NCBI RefSeq assembly: GCF_001468085.1 | Contig: NZ_LNZB01000060.1 | Span: 711,417-775,416 of the forward strand | From: Legionella waltersii | GTDB lineage: Bacteria; Pseudomonadota; Gammaproteobacteria; Legionellales; Legionellaceae | Direction: 5' to 3' | DNA: 64,000 nucleotides | In this document: positions 37,762 through 47,453 of the stretch, piece after piece | Layout of the letters: each line of letters begins with the position of its first letter | Position numbering within the stretch: the first letter of the stretch is position 1 | Notes under the pieces: generated by a model | What the model saw: only the letters and a program-made list of their open reading frames with translations | What the model was told of the DNA's origin: nothing | Database searches by the model: none | Program-made: the position numbers and the translations under genes

Positions 37762-38874
37762 TTAAAAATTATGTATAAATTTAACTTTTGCGTACTTAGA
37801 CTCGTTAAGTTTTTCGACTTTATCTGCCAATTCACGCACATGAATATCAAACATACACAAACGTCTGTACGGATGAATGGAGTCCCCATAAGAATAAAGG
37901 GGTTTCTGAGCGACAATATCGTTTAACTTTTCTTGTGTATCTTCTAAATCTATGTCATTAGAAGCATTGATTTCACACTTCACCTGAACCCGATCCTGCC
38001 CTGCGATTTTTCTAAGTTGTATCCCCTCATCATTCAGCGAATTAAGAACGGTCTGAAATGAATCATATCGAGGAACTCGCAATCGTGCATAAGCAGAGAC
38101 TGCATACTCAGTGGATGGTGTTGGTTTAAAATAAACATTCTTATCCACGACATGAACACCCTCTATGGATTCTAAATGTTCTATGCAAGAAGATTTTAAG
38201 GCTTCAAGATCCTGACTGTTATCAACACGTTCTTTAACCAATATGTCTGTAGTTGCAGGAACTAAGTTATTGTCCTGATGAAACCAATAACTTAGTGGCT
38301 TTGAAATCCATTTTCTAGCCCATAAATCAAGGGAAATAAAGGTCCAGCTAAACCAATCACCCCAAGTTTTATGCTCGCATTCCTCATAGGCTCTTGCTAA
38401 CTGGGCTCTAGCCTCTGAGTAGTTGTGATCATAAAAAGGCAGGGTATGGAGATCTTTAGCGTATTGGCTGTAAAAATCGGCTAAATGCTTCTGCATTTCT
38501 GTGTCATTGTCTTTGTTTAAAAATGGTGATAATAGGATCGAAAGTATTCCCTTTGGTAATAACTCCAGTGTAGTGAATACCCCAATGAATAAATCCATCA
38601 GCATGTATTCAGAACTTACAATTTGCCAAATACTATTGTATTTTCTAGCAGCGGAATAGGATTCGTACACAACTCGCCATAAACCAAAAATCTGTCGAAA
38701 ATAGGGAAATTGAAACATTGAATGGCCATCGTCAAGGAATTGCGCATACTCCTCTGCCATTTCTACGTTACGCCATTCCGGCCCAGTCATAAAAGACTGA
38801 TAGAGTTCTCGATGATAATCTACTTTATCAATGATTTCTGTTTTCTTATGCAGACTTCTTAGAAATTTACCCAC
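37762..38874 (-). CDS. hypothetical protein, operon partner of the FAD/methyltransferase fusion
   Basis: 370 aa, not recognised. Starts at GTG 38874 (AGAGGGAA upstream). The sequence is helical, with a hydrophobic stretch about residues 85-118 (EYMLMDLFIGVFTTLELLPKGILSILLSPFL) that may touch a membrane, and a C-terminal half with a beta-rich pattern (VHVVDKNVYFKPTPS, RVQVKCEINASNDID). It precedes the fusion gene by eight bases. The pair probably works on one substrate at a membrane; this is inference. Confidence 0.6.
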   Translation of the reverse strand: MGKFLRSLHKKTEIIDKVDYHRELYQSFMTGPEWRNVEMAEEYAQFLDDGHSMFQFPYFRQIFGLWRVVYESYSAARKYNSIWQIVSSEYMLMDLFIGVFTTLELLPKGILSILLSPFLNKDNDTEMQKHLADFYSQYAKDLHTLPFYDHNYSEARAQLARAYEECEHKTWGDWFSWTFISLDLWARKWISKPLSYWFHQDNNLVPATTDILVKERVDNSQDLEALKSSCIEHLESIEGVHVVDKNVYFKPTPSTEYAVSAYARLRVPRYDSFQTVLNSLNDEGIQLRKIAGQDRVQVKCEINASNDIDLEDTQEKLNDIVAQKPLYSYGDSIHPYRRLCMFDIHVRELADKVEKLNESKYAKVKFIHNF

Positions 38875-39062
38875 TGAACTATTCCCTCTTAGATCGGTTA
38901 TTTACATCATGGTTATTAAAATCAACCAAAGCCAGGATGGGCAAAATAATATCATGTTGATCACTCGAATCACAAACAAATCTTAATTTATTGATCAATT
39001 CTGTGCATAGTCATTCATTTCAGTTAGCATAATGCCTAAGTACAATACTCAAGGAAATGATC

Positions 39063-40283
39063 ATGAAATCAAAACTATTACCACTCTTTGATAGCTTGAA
39101 TCATTTGCATAAAAATCACGAGAATGCCGTTCTTCCTGCCCCCATGTGTAGCAATGATTTTTACTACTGTCTAAGCTTCTTAAAGAGTTATGCAGGGAGT
39201 GAAGGAACCTTCAACAGTTACCGAAGAGAAACAGAACGTCTTCTTCAGTGGACTTGGCTTATTAAACATACCAACTTAAACACTCTACGCAGAGAAGACA
39301 TTGAGGAATACATTCACTTTTGCCAAAACCCGCCCAAACAGTGGATTAGTCTTAAAAAGGTACCTCGTTTTATTGAAAAGGAAGGAAAGCGATTGCCCAA
39401 TCAGGAGTGGCGACCATTCGTGGTTTCAATGAGCAAAGTTGCCAGAAAAAATGGACATACACCATCAATTGATCAATTTAAAATGTCCCAAGGTGCTATA
39501 CAAGAAATTTTTGCCATACTTAGCACTCTTTTTAACTTTTTAATTGCTGAGGAGTATCTGGTTTCAAATCCAGTCGCGTTGATTCGCCAAAAGAGTAAAT
39601 TTATACGCAAACGTCAGCAAAATGCTCCAATCCGTCGTTTAAGCCTTATTCAATGGAATACCGTATTACAAACCGCCGAAATGCTTGCGGAAGAATCCCC
39701 CGAACAACACGAACGAACACGTTTTATTTTGAGTCTTTTATTTGGTATGTATCTTCGAATTTCAGAGTTGGCTGCAAGCGAACGCTGGATTCCTAGCATG
39801 AATGATTTTGCAAAGGACAGTAATGGCCATTGGTGGTTTACAACAGTTGGTAAAGGAAATAAAGAACGACAAATTGCAGTCAGTGATGCCATGCTAGAAA
39901 GTTTAACTCGTTGGCGATTATTTCTTGGCCTACCCCCCCTACCTTCACCAGCAGACAATTCTCCCCTAATTCCTAAATTACGCGGGAATGGTCCAATGAG
40001 CGACACTGCACCTATTCGAAGAATAGTTCAGCGCTGTTTTGATTTAGCCGCTCAACAACTGCGTCAACAAGGGCTAAGTGAAGAGGCAGACAATCTGTCT
40101 GCAGCAACAGTTCATTGGCTTAGACATACTGGAATTTCAGAAGACGTTAAAATTAGACCTAGAGAGCATGTCAGAGATGACGCAGGTCACAGTTCCAGTG
40201 CGACTACCGATCGCTACATAGACATTGAAAAACAAGCTCGCTATCAATCAGCTCGAAAGAAAAAAATTGATGTCGAGGGTTAG
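39063..40283 (+). CDS. tyrosine recombinase / phage-type integrase
   Basis: 406 aa. AAGGAA at 39051 is seven bases before the ATG at 39063; the ATG at 39057 abuts it. N-terminal SAM-like core-binding region (SYAGSEGTFNSYRRETERLLQW), then the catalytic domain with all residues: Arg232 (YLRISEL), Lys264 (VGKGNKERQ), His351 and Arg354 (HWLRHTG), His376 (DAGHSSS) and Tyr385 (TDRYID). It should be active. No tRNA, att repeat or phage gene lies next to it. A core chromosomal recombinase or a relic of a lost island are both possible. Confidence 0.88.
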   Translation: MKSKLLPLFDSLNHLHKNHENAVLPAPMCSNDFYYCLSFLKSYAGSEGTFNSYRRETERLLQWTWLIKHTNLNTLRREDIEEYIHFCQNPPKQWISLKKVPRFIEKEGKRLPNQEWRPFVVSMSKVARKNGHTPSIDQFKMSQGAIQEIFAILSTLFNFLIAEEYLVSNPVALIRQKSKFIRKRQQNAPIRRLSLIQWNTVLQTAEMLAEESPEQHERTRFILSLLFGMYLRISELAASERWIPSMNDFAKDSNGHWWFTTVGKGNKERQIAVSDAMLESLTRWRLFLGLPPLPSPADNSPLIPKLRGNGPMSDTAPIRRIVQRCFDLAAQQLRQQGLSEEADNLSAATVHWLRHTGISEDVKIRPREHVRDDAGHSSSATTDRYIDIEKQARYQSARKKKIDVEG

Positions 40284-40330
40284 GGTCTATGATAAACTTC
40301 CAGGTCTTTATTTGATTCTCAGCTTTTAAA

Positions 40331-42190
40331 ATGCTCACTTTACGCGAAGTTACATTGTCCCGCGGCAATAAAATATTGTTGGATAAAGTCAATTTAACGA
40401 TTTATGAAAAACAAAAAATTGGACTTATCGGACATAATGGCTGTGGTAAGTCAACTCTCTTTGATTTTATTCTTGGTAAATTAGTGTCTGATACTGGGGA
40501 TTTATTAATTAACCCTCAGCTTAGAATAAGCCATCTCTCACAACACATACCGGATAGCCAAGAGAGAGCCCTTCAATTTGTACTAGAAGGAGATGATGAC
40601 TACATCCAATTATTGCATCGATTGCAAAATGCTGAGAGCACTGAAAATGATGAGGAAGTACTAGTCTGTCACGAATTACTGAATCAATCTGGTGGATACA
40701 GTAAACCTTCTCTAGCAGCGAGTATTATGGCAGGGTTGGGATTTTCAGCACATCAACAAAGTGAACAAGTCAATAGTTTCTCAGGTGGTTGGAGAATGCG
40801 CTTAAGTCTTGCTAGATGTTTAATGAAACCTGCCGATCTATTGTTATTGGATGAACCAACCAACCATTTAGATATGGAAGCCATATTTTGGCTTGAACGT
40901 TATCTCAAACAGTGTCCCAGTTCTATTGTTTTAATTTCTCATGACAGGGAGTTTTTAGATGCCTTTGTAACCAATATACTGCACATAGAGCATCAGAATC
41001 TTAGTCTATACACCGGAAACTACAGCACTTTTGAAAAAACGCATGCTCAACAGTTGGCACTACAACAAATTATGCACGAAAGGCAACAAACTAAAATTAA
41101 TCATATGATGAGCTTTGTTAACCGTTTCAAAGCAAAAGCTACAAAAGCCAAGCAAGCGCAGAGCCGATTAAAAGCCATTGACAAAATGGAAATCATTGCG
41201 GCAGCTCAAGTAGATTCTCCATTCTCCTTTGAGTTCTTTCCATGTCCCCGTGCGGGTAATCCCTTAATTCAATGTCATCAAGTGGATGCTGGTTACTGCA
41301 ACCAATCTCCTATACTGAAGAAAATCAATTTGTCCATAAGTCCTGGTGATCGCATTGCGCTCTTGGGGCCCAATGGAGAAGGAAAATCGACGTTGATCAA
41401 AACTCTGACTGGCTCATTGCCTGAAATCAATGGTGAAATACTCCGTTCCCCCAACCTAAAGATTGGCTATTACGCACAGCATCAACTGGAAGATTTAGAC
41501 CCACAATTAAGTCCTATTGAAACAATACAATTACTTTCTGCTGATGCAAGAGAGCAAACCATTCGTGATTTTTTGGGTGGTTTCAATTTCCGTGGGGAGA
41601 TGGCAGAGCAACCCATGCTGCATTTTTCAGGTGGAGAAAAAGCACGATTGGCACTTGCGAAGCTGGTGTGGTTAAAGCCTAACTTATTATTGCTTGATGA
41701 GCCTACCAACCATTTAGACCTAGCGATGCGCTCAGCGATTGAAATCGCTCTTCAAACTTATGAAGGGGCCCTCATTATCATTTCCCATGATCGACACATG
41801 ATAAAAGCAACTGTAGATAACTTTAATCTAGTTTACCAAGGCAAAGTTCAGCCATTTGATGGTGATCTTGATGATTACTACACTTGGTTGCAAACAACCA
41901 GCTCCTCAAAGGCAGCTAAGCCAATCACCTCAAGCAATACTTATAAAGAAATCAAATCGCATCAAAACAAGTTAAAGAAGCTGGAACAACTGCTTGAGCA
42001 CTATCAAAGGGCTATCCAAAGCATTGATGATAAATTGGCTGACACTTCACTGTATGAAAACAGCAGTAAAAAATCCACATTAGAACAATTGCTCACTGAA
42101 AAGGAAGAGGCCTATCGTCTTTTGAATCAAACAGAAGAAGAGTGGATGGAACTGAGTGAATTGCTTGAAGAAATTCGCTCTCTGACTTAG
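40331..42190 (+). CDS. yheS: ABC-F family ATPase YheS
   Basis: 619 aa soluble protein with two ABC modules and no membrane domain. Walker A1 GHNGCGKST and A2 GPNGEGKST; signatures SGGWRMRLSLA and SGGEKARLALA; two LLLLDEPTNHLD. The linker FRAKATKAKQAQSRLKAIDKME and C-terminal coiled coil match E. coli YheS closely. ABC-F proteins act on the ribosome. Its 3' end overlaps the convergent membrane-protein gene by four bases. Confidence 0.93.
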   Translation: MLTLREVTLSRGNKILLDKVNLTIYEKQKIGLIGHNGCGKSTLFDFILGKLVSDTGDLLINPQLRISHLSQHIPDSQERALQFVLEGDDDYIQLLHRLQNAESTENDEEVLVCHELLNQSGGYSKPSLAASIMAGLGFSAHQQSEQVNSFSGGWRMRLSLARCLMKPADLLLLDEPTNHLDMEAIFWLERYLKQCPSSIVLISHDREFLDAFVTNILHIEHQNLSLYTGNYSTFEKTHAQQLALQQIMHERQQTKINHMMSFVNRFKAKATKAKQAQSRLKAIDKMEIIAAAQVDSPFSFEFFPCPRAGNPLIQCHQVDAGYCNQSPILKKINLSISPGDRIALLGPNGEGKSTLIKTLTGSLPEINGEILRSPNLKIGYYAQHQLEDLDPQLSPIETIQLLSADAREQTIRDFLGGFNFRGEMAEQPMLHFSGGEKARLALAKLVWLKPNLLLLDEPTNHLDLAMRSAIEIALQTYEGALIIISHDRHMIKATVDNFNLVYQGKVQPFDGDLDDYYTWLQTTSSSKAAKPITSSNTYKEIKSHQNKLKKLEQLLEHYQRAIQSIDDKLADTSLYENSSKKSTLEQLLTEKEEAYRLLNQTEEEWMELSELLEEIRSLT

Positions 42191-43542
42191 TCAAAGGTAA
42201 ATTGTGTTCTATTATCACTTTCCTCCTCTAAGGGTACTAACAATTCGTCATCTTCTTCATCAAGAAGCGATAAATCGAATGAGCTGTCTAATTCACTAGA
42301 TAAAGTATCCTGTCTTTCAATTTGAGGACCTGGTATAGGGATCGGCTGGCTAGATGCTCTTGGGGTAATTTTTTCTTGCTTTTCCTTACCATAACGATAT
42401 AAAGCTTGCTCTAATAATCTATCTTCATCCTTAGCTTGTTTGGCCAAATCCATTTTTTTGTGGTCGTATTCGATAAATTTTTCAGCTGCAAATTTTAAGA
42501 GTCCTGCTACAACTACAACTACGGCAAGACTTAATACCACAGTAATAGCTACTGGGGGTGCAGCAATTATCCCACTAATGAGTAGGAAAGCGGCCACAGA
42601 AAGTAAGCAACCAGCACCAGCAACTCCTATCGAAGCTTTTGAGAGTGCTATCTGATCGTTTAACTTAGACCGTTCCATCATTAATGCATTACTGTTGTGC
42701 GTGTACTCAGAAATGTCTTGCTTATTCTTATAGAGCTCTAGTTTTATCTCATGAATTTCGCGCAACGTATTCTCTTTTTCTTCTTTTGACTTTTGTTCCT
42801 CAAGGGCTATGAATTTAGCTTTTAGATTTCCCATAAGCTCATCTTTTATGGAATACAACTCCACCAACCTTTTGACGGATTCAAATTGATTTAAATCAAT
42901 TCCTTTTTGTTTCATAAGTTGTTCAAGATAAATAGAACTTTGATCCTTTTCTTTCCCATGCGTGACTTTATAGCTGGACTGAGTAAATGCTAGGGCAATC
43001 AACTCATCAAATTCGTTACTTTCAAGAGACAAATTCCCCTTCTTAATCCCATCTTCAAACCGCTGGTGCAACGAAATCTGTTGATTTAGTTTGTTTCGAA
43101 CTAATAATTTCCCAACAAGCCCTACCCCTTCAAAAATGACCACAACTCCTGATGCTACTGCACCAATAAGTACAGCACTTGAAGCACCCAATACTGTAGC
43201 AGTAAGAACCAAACCAAAAAGGATTGTCAAAAGAACCGCACTGATTACTTTTTCTTTTACCGATTTTTTTTTATCCAGCAGAATCGCTATTGATTTAGGT
43301 ACAAGTGACAATAAGGCAAGTATGCCTCCTACATAAGGTATTGAATGTCCCATTGCTGCTAAAGTGCTTGCAAACACTTGGAAAAAGTGCTGTATTCCTG
43401 AAAGTATTGTGCCAGAGGTTTCGCTTCCCTCTTGGATGAGGTCTGTAACAGATTTACGATCGTGATGATAGTCAAAAATGGTTTTTTTCAGTTTTTGATA
43501 AAACTCTGGCTGTGATAATTTTATCAATGATTCATAAGGCAT
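42187..43542 (-). CDS. multi-TM coiled-coil protein with acidic C-terminus, candidate effector
   Basis: 451 aa, unrecognised. Hydrophobic segments lie about residues 68-88, 100-146 and 303-347. Between them is a charged coiled-coil region (residues 230-300, ALEEQKSKEEKENTLREIHE). The last 45 residues are strongly acidic (LSLLDEEDDELLVPLEEESD), a good E-block for Dot/Icm recognition. No signal peptide. The ribosome site is weak. Convergent overlap with yheS. An effector acting on host membranes is the best guess. Confidence 0.6.
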   Translation of the reverse strand: MPYESLIKLSQPEFYQKLKKTIFDYHHDRKSVTDLIQEGSETSGTILSGIQHFFQVFASTLAAMGHSIPYVGGILALLSLVPKSIAILLDKKKSVKEKVISAVLLTILFGLVLTATVLGASSAVLIGAVASGVVVIFEGVGLVGKLLVRNKLNQQISLHQRFEDGIKKGNLSLESNEFDELIALAFTQSSYKVTHGKEKDQSSIYLEQLMKQKGIDLNQFESVKRLVELYSIKDELMGNLKAKFIALEEQKSKEEKENTLREIHEIKLELYKNKQDISEYTHNSNALMMERSKLNDQIALSKASIGVAGAGCLLSVAAFLLISGIIAAPPVAITVVLSLAVVVVVAGLLKFAAEKFIEYDHKKMDLAKQAKDEDRLLEQALYRYGKEKQEKITPRASSQPIPIPGPQIERQDTLSSELDSSFDLSLLDEEDDELLVPLEEESDNRTQFTFD

Positions 43543-43625
43543 AATGGAATATGCTAAAAGTGAGTTGATTACTATTAGTATAGCTTTTGTCAGAAAATTA
43601 GTATTGCCTTGATTGTAGAATTGAA

Positions 43626-44303
43626 TCAGTCCTGGTGTAGTAAATCTAGCATCAATTTTGCAGCCATTTGTTCTGCTTTTCTTCGAGTCTCCCCTTTTCC
43701 GAAACTAGGTTCATCGACCCCATCGATACGACAGGTGATGAAGAAGATCTGACTATGTTCATTTCCCTCAACTTTAGTCAACTCATAGTCAGGAAGAGGC
43801 ATTTTATTGGACTGCAAATACTCTTGCAATTGCGTTTTAGAGTCTTTTAATGATTCATTTAAATTAGGATTATCTAATCTTGAGCGATACAGAGATAATA
43901 TAGTTTGCTTTGCTGATTCTATTCCGCTATCTAAGTAAATAGCTGCAAAAATAGCTTCCAAGGAATCCGCTAAAATAGATGCTCTTCGAAATCCTCCGCT
44001 TTTTAACTCGCCTTGGCCTAGGAATAGAAAATCACCAAGTTGAAGTTCTTTAGCAATTTCTGCAAGCATATCTCCTTTAACTAAAAAGGCTCTCAGACGA
44101 CTTAGCTGTCCCTCTGTGTGCGTGGGAAACCGATTAAACAGCTCATGAGCAATCACAAAGCTTAATATAGAATCACCTAAGAACTCAAAACGTTCGTAAT
44201 TGTCGCTGCCCACACTGCAATGCGTTAGCGCTTGTTTTAGATAAGCTGGATTTTGAAAATGATAATTCAAACGCCTCGCTAATCTTTCTAGATTATCTTT
44301 CAC
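43626..44303 (-). CDS. rnc: ribonuclease III
   Basis: 225 aa from GTG 44303 (VKDNLERLARRLNYHFQNP), matching the usual RNase III N-terminus; the frame stays open to an ATG at 44339, inside the upstream gene. The nuclease signature is ERFEFLGDSILSFVIA, then LADSLEAIFAAIYLD; the C-terminal dsRNA-binding domain ends RRKAEQMAAKLMLDLL. It processes rRNA and mRNA duplexes. The start overlaps the DUF4845 stop, so translation is coupled in the lepA-lepB-DUF4845-rnc operon. Confidence 0.93.
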   Translation of the reverse strand: MKDNLERLARRLNYHFQNPAYLKQALTHCSVGSDNYERFEFLGDSILSFVIAHELFNRFPTHTEGQLSRLRAFLVKGDMLAEIAKELQLGDFLFLGQGELKSGGFRRASILADSLEAIFAAIYLDSGIESAKQTILSLYRSRLDNPNLNESLKDSKTQLQEYLQSNKMPLPDYELTKVEGNEHSQIFFITCRIDGVDEPSFGKGETRRKAEQMAAKLMLDLLHQD

Positions 44304-44685
44304 TACCGACAATGACCTCTCGTGTACTATCAAAATCAAATAGCAGGCTCACATTATACACTAATGGTTTGATGACTTGATACTTTACTCTCACCGTAAA
44401 TTTATTCATTCCTGATGGAGTAAATGTTAACTGATCTGTTTTTAAATCGTCTAATCCATTGATTTCAAGTCTCTTTGAAAAACTATCTCTTAAAACAGCC
44501 ATATCACTCATTTGTTCGCCAGTCATGGATGAAACAGGAGTAGAATTCAATGATTTAACAGTACTCATTATTGAGTAATATTGATAGTACACGGGAATAA
44601 TACGTATAACGACTATCACAACCATGACCAACAACACCATATTTGCTAAAAAGCTTACAAAAGTGAGTCCTTTTTGCTTTTGCAT
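44293..44685 (-). CDS. DUF4845 small membrane protein
   Basis: 130 aa. One N-terminal membrane segment (residues 8-32, FVSFLANMVLLVMVVIVVIRIIPVYY) and a periplasmic remainder. It resembles the DUF4845 proteins that regularly sit between lepB and rnc in gammaproteobacteria. The N-terminal KGLTFVSFL looks pilin-like, but the prepilin site is not convincing. Function unknown. Confidence 0.8.
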   Translation of the reverse strand: MQKQKGLTFVSFLANMVLLVMVVIVVIRIIPVYYQYYSIMSTVKSLNSTPVSSMTGEQMSDMAVLRDSFSKRLEINGLDDLKTDQLTFTPSGMNKFTVRVKYQVIKPLVYNVSLLFDFDSTREVIVGSER

Positions 44686-44697
44686 AAGATAGATCCT

Positions 44698-45453
44698 TTA
44701 TTTAATTATTGTTCCAATTTTAGACCACCGTACTGTATCCGCTTTGCCATTCCAGCTCATCCAAACCAAAAATGCTTTCCCTCTCAGATAACTCTCAGGA
44801 ACAAAGCCCCAAAATCGGCTATCAGCACTATCGTCCCGATTATCCCCCATCATAAAATAATTACCCTCAGGTACAACAATGTCAAAGTCCGATGGTGCAA
44901 CATCAGGCCTTATAAAAATATCATGGACTACACCATTAAGATCTTCTTTGTATTTAGTGACCGCTTTCCCTGAACTCTCGTCAGTCGTGTATTCAACAAA
45001 AGTTTGCTTGGCCTCTTTACCATTAATAGTAAGTTTTTTATCATGGTATGAAACCCTATCACCTGGAACTCCAATCACTCTTTTAATGTAGTCATAGGAA
45101 GGTTCAGGTGGCCAACGAAACACTGCAATTTCACCTGTTTTAGGAAGCGCTAAGGAGACTATCTTATTTTCTAAAACAGGTAGTCTTAAACCATAAGCAA
45201 ATTTATTGACTGCTACAAAATCACCAACTAATAATGTAGGCTCAAGTGATCCTGATGGGATACGAAAGGGCTCAATTAAAAATGATCTCAACAAAAGCAC
45301 AATTAAAAACACTGGAAAAAAGGAGCGCGAGTATTCCACTATTTTTCCCGGTTTTTGATCAATATCTCGTTTTTTTGCCCAGAATAACCAATCTAATAAA
45401 TAAATAAATCCGCTGAGTGCAGATAAGATTACTAGTATTAAAGCAAAGTTCAT
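44698..45453 (-). CDS. lepB: signal peptidase I
   Basis: 251 aa. Two N-terminal membrane segments (residues 3-23 and about 48-64), then a periplasmic Ser-Lys protease: catalytic Ser in RIPSGSLEPTL, catalytic Lys in YDYIKRVIGVPGD, and box E GDNRDDSADSRFWGFVPE. The residue after the Ser is Leu, usually Met, which should not matter. It removes Sec/Tat signal peptides and is encoded 21 bases downstream of lepA. Confidence 0.96.
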   Translation of the reverse strand: MNFALILVILSALSGFIYLLDWLFWAKKRDIDQKPGKIVEYSRSFFPVFLIVLLLRSFLIEPFRIPSGSLEPTLLVGDFVAVNKFAYGLRLPVLENKIVSLALPKTGEIAVFRWPPEPSYDYIKRVIGVPGDRVSYHDKKLTINGKEAKQTFVEYTTDESSGKAVTKYKEDLNGVVHDIFIRPDVAPSDFDIVVPEGNYFMMGDNRDDSADSRFWGFVPESYLRGKAFLVWMSWNGKADTVRWSKIGTIIK

Positions 45454-45474
45454 AAGTGATAAATCCTCAACCGT

Positions 45475-47277
45475 TTATTTCTTTTCTGTTTGAAATACCG
45501 CCATAAACGCTTCTTGAGGTATTTCCACATGTCCTAATTGCTTCATTCGCTTCTTACCCGCTTTTTGTTTTTCTAACAACTTGCGTTTGCGAGTAACATC
45601 ACCACCATAACATTTTGCTGTAACATTCTTTCGTAGCGCTTTAACTGTCTGCCTTGCGATGATATGGCTACCAATTGCGGCTTGAATAGCCACATCAAAC
45701 ATTTGTCGAGGAATCAGCTGCTGCATTTTTTCAGCAATGGCTTTACCACGCGAATGAGCGGTTTCTCGATGAACAATCACTGCTAATGCATCAACTTTCT
45801 CGCTATTAATTAAAATATCCATTTTAACTAAATCAGCATTTTGGAATCGTTGAAAATTATAATCCAAGGAGGCGTATCCACGGCTAACTGATTTTAGTCT
45901 ATCAAAAAAGTCAGAAACCACTTCACTCATTGGAATGTCATACACGACAGATACATGACGACCACTGTAAGTCATACTAACCTGAACACCACGTCTTTCG
46001 ATACACAAGTTGATAATTGGTCCCAAGTAATCTTGCGGAACCAATATGTTTGCCCGAACAATGGGTTCATACATTTCTTTGATTTGATTAATCGGGGGTA
46101 ATCGTGAAGGGTTGTCAATTAATAATGTTTCCCCCTTTTGAGTTACTATCTGGTACACAACCGTAGGTGCGGTTGAAATCAAGTCAAGATTGTACTCTCG
46201 TTCTAAGCGTTCCTGAATGATCTCCATATGCAACATACCCAGGAATCCACAACGAAACCCAAACCCCAATGCATCAGAAGACTCAGGCTCGTAAAATAAT
46301 GAAGCATCATTTAAACTTAATTTAGCCAAGGCTTCCCGAAATGCTTCAAAATCATCAGAGCTAACAGGAAAGAGTCCTGCATAAACTTGTGGTTTTACTC
46401 GTTGAAATCCTGGCAGTACTTTGTCAGCAGGATTCTTATCAAGCGTTAAAGTATCACCAACTGGCGCTCCTTGAATTTCTTTTATTCCTGCAACCACGTA
46501 GCCGACCTCACCAGCGGATAATCCATCCAACTTAGTGCGTTTTGGAGTAAAGATACCTACTTGATCCACTTCATAAGCACGCCCAGTGGACATTACCCTC
46601 ATTTTATCGCCTTTACGTATCGAGCCATTGACTATACGCACTAGAGAGACTACACCTAAATAGCTATCGAACCATGAGTCGATAATTAAGGCTTGTAATG
46701 GTGCAGTAATATCTCCAACTGGTGGTGGAATTTTTGTGACTAAAGCTTCAAGGACATCCTCTACACCAAGACCACTTTTGGCACTCACCCTTATTGCATC
46801 CTGAGCCTCAAGTCCGATGATATCCTCTATCTCGGAGATAACTCTCTCGGGTTCTGCCTGTGGCAAATCTATTTTGTTTAGAACTGGTAGAACCGTTAAC
46901 GATTGATCAATGGCTGTGTAACATACAGCCAAAGTTTGTGCTTCTACACCTTGGGCTGCATCAACAACTAAAATTGCACCTTCACAGGCCGCTAAAGATC
47001 TTGAAACTTCGTAGCTAAAATCAACATGGCCTGGGGTGTCAATAAAATTTAATAAATACGTTTTACCATCTTTAGCGGTATAATTTAACGACACGCATTG
47101 AGCTTTGATCGTAATTCCTCGTTCTCGCTCAATATCCATTGAATCAAGAACCTGTGAGCTCATTTCTCGCTCAGTTAAACCTCCACATATCTGGATAAAT
47201 CGATCTGCCAACGTAGATTTACCATGATCAATATGGGCAATGATGGAAAAATTTCGAATTCGTTGTAAACCCTTCAA
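45475..47277 (-). CDS. lepA: elongation factor 4 (LepA)
   Basis: 600 aa if started at the TTG at 47277 ([22 protein letters not shown]), which AAGAAGG precedes by nine bases; the ATG at 47304 has no ribosome site and adds nine residues. Translational GTPase: G1 [10 protein letters not shown]3 DTPGHVDF, G4 [10 protein letters not shown], and the LepA C-terminal domain ([22 protein letters not shown]). First gene of lepA-lepB-DUF4845-rnc. Confidence 0.95.
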   Translation of the reverse strand: MKGLQRIRNFSIIAHIDHGKSTLADRFIQICGGLTEREMSSQVLDSMDIERERGITIKAQCVSLNYTAKDGKTYLLNFIDTPGHVDFSYEVSRSLAACEGAILVVDAAQGVEAQTLAVCYTAIDQSLTVLPVLNKIDLPQAEPERVISEIEDIIGLEAQDAIRVSAKSGLGVEDVLEALVTKIPPPVGDITAPLQALIIDSWFDSYLGVVSLVRIVNGSIRKGDKMRVMSTGRAYEVDQVGIFTPKRTKLDGLSAGEVGYVVAGIKEIQGAPVGDTLTLDKNPADKVLPGFQRVKPQVYAGLFPVSSDDFEAFREALAKLSLNDASLFYEPESSDALGFGFRCGFLGMLHMEIIQERLEREYNLDLISTAPTVVYQIVTQKGETLLIDNPSRLPPINQIKEMYEPIVRANILVPQDYLGPIINLCIERRGVQVSMTYSGRHVSVVYDIPMSEVVSDFFDRLKSVSRGYASLDYNFQRFQNADLVKMDILINSEKVDALAVIVHRETAHSRGKAIAEKMQQLIPRQMFDVAIQAAIGSHIIARQTVKALRKNVTAKCYGGDVTRKRKLLEKQKAGKKRMKQLGHVEIPQEAFMAVFQTEKK

Positions 47278-47453
47278 AGTAACAAACCTTCTTGCAAATT
47301 GCATTAGTCTAACTTAAATATAAGCGCTCAGAAAGTAGTCATGACAATTTCACTGTCTTTATACCACTATTATTTGCATTTTTTGCAAAGTAGATTTGCC
47401 AACAGAGTGTAATTTTAATAAGATTATTCATTTGGCATCACATAGGAAACATC

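Noticed and set aside
39063-42190. Prophage or genomic island next to the integrase
   Set aside because: The neighbour is yheS, an ordinary chromosomal gene. No phage structural genes, tRNA target or direct repeats were found.
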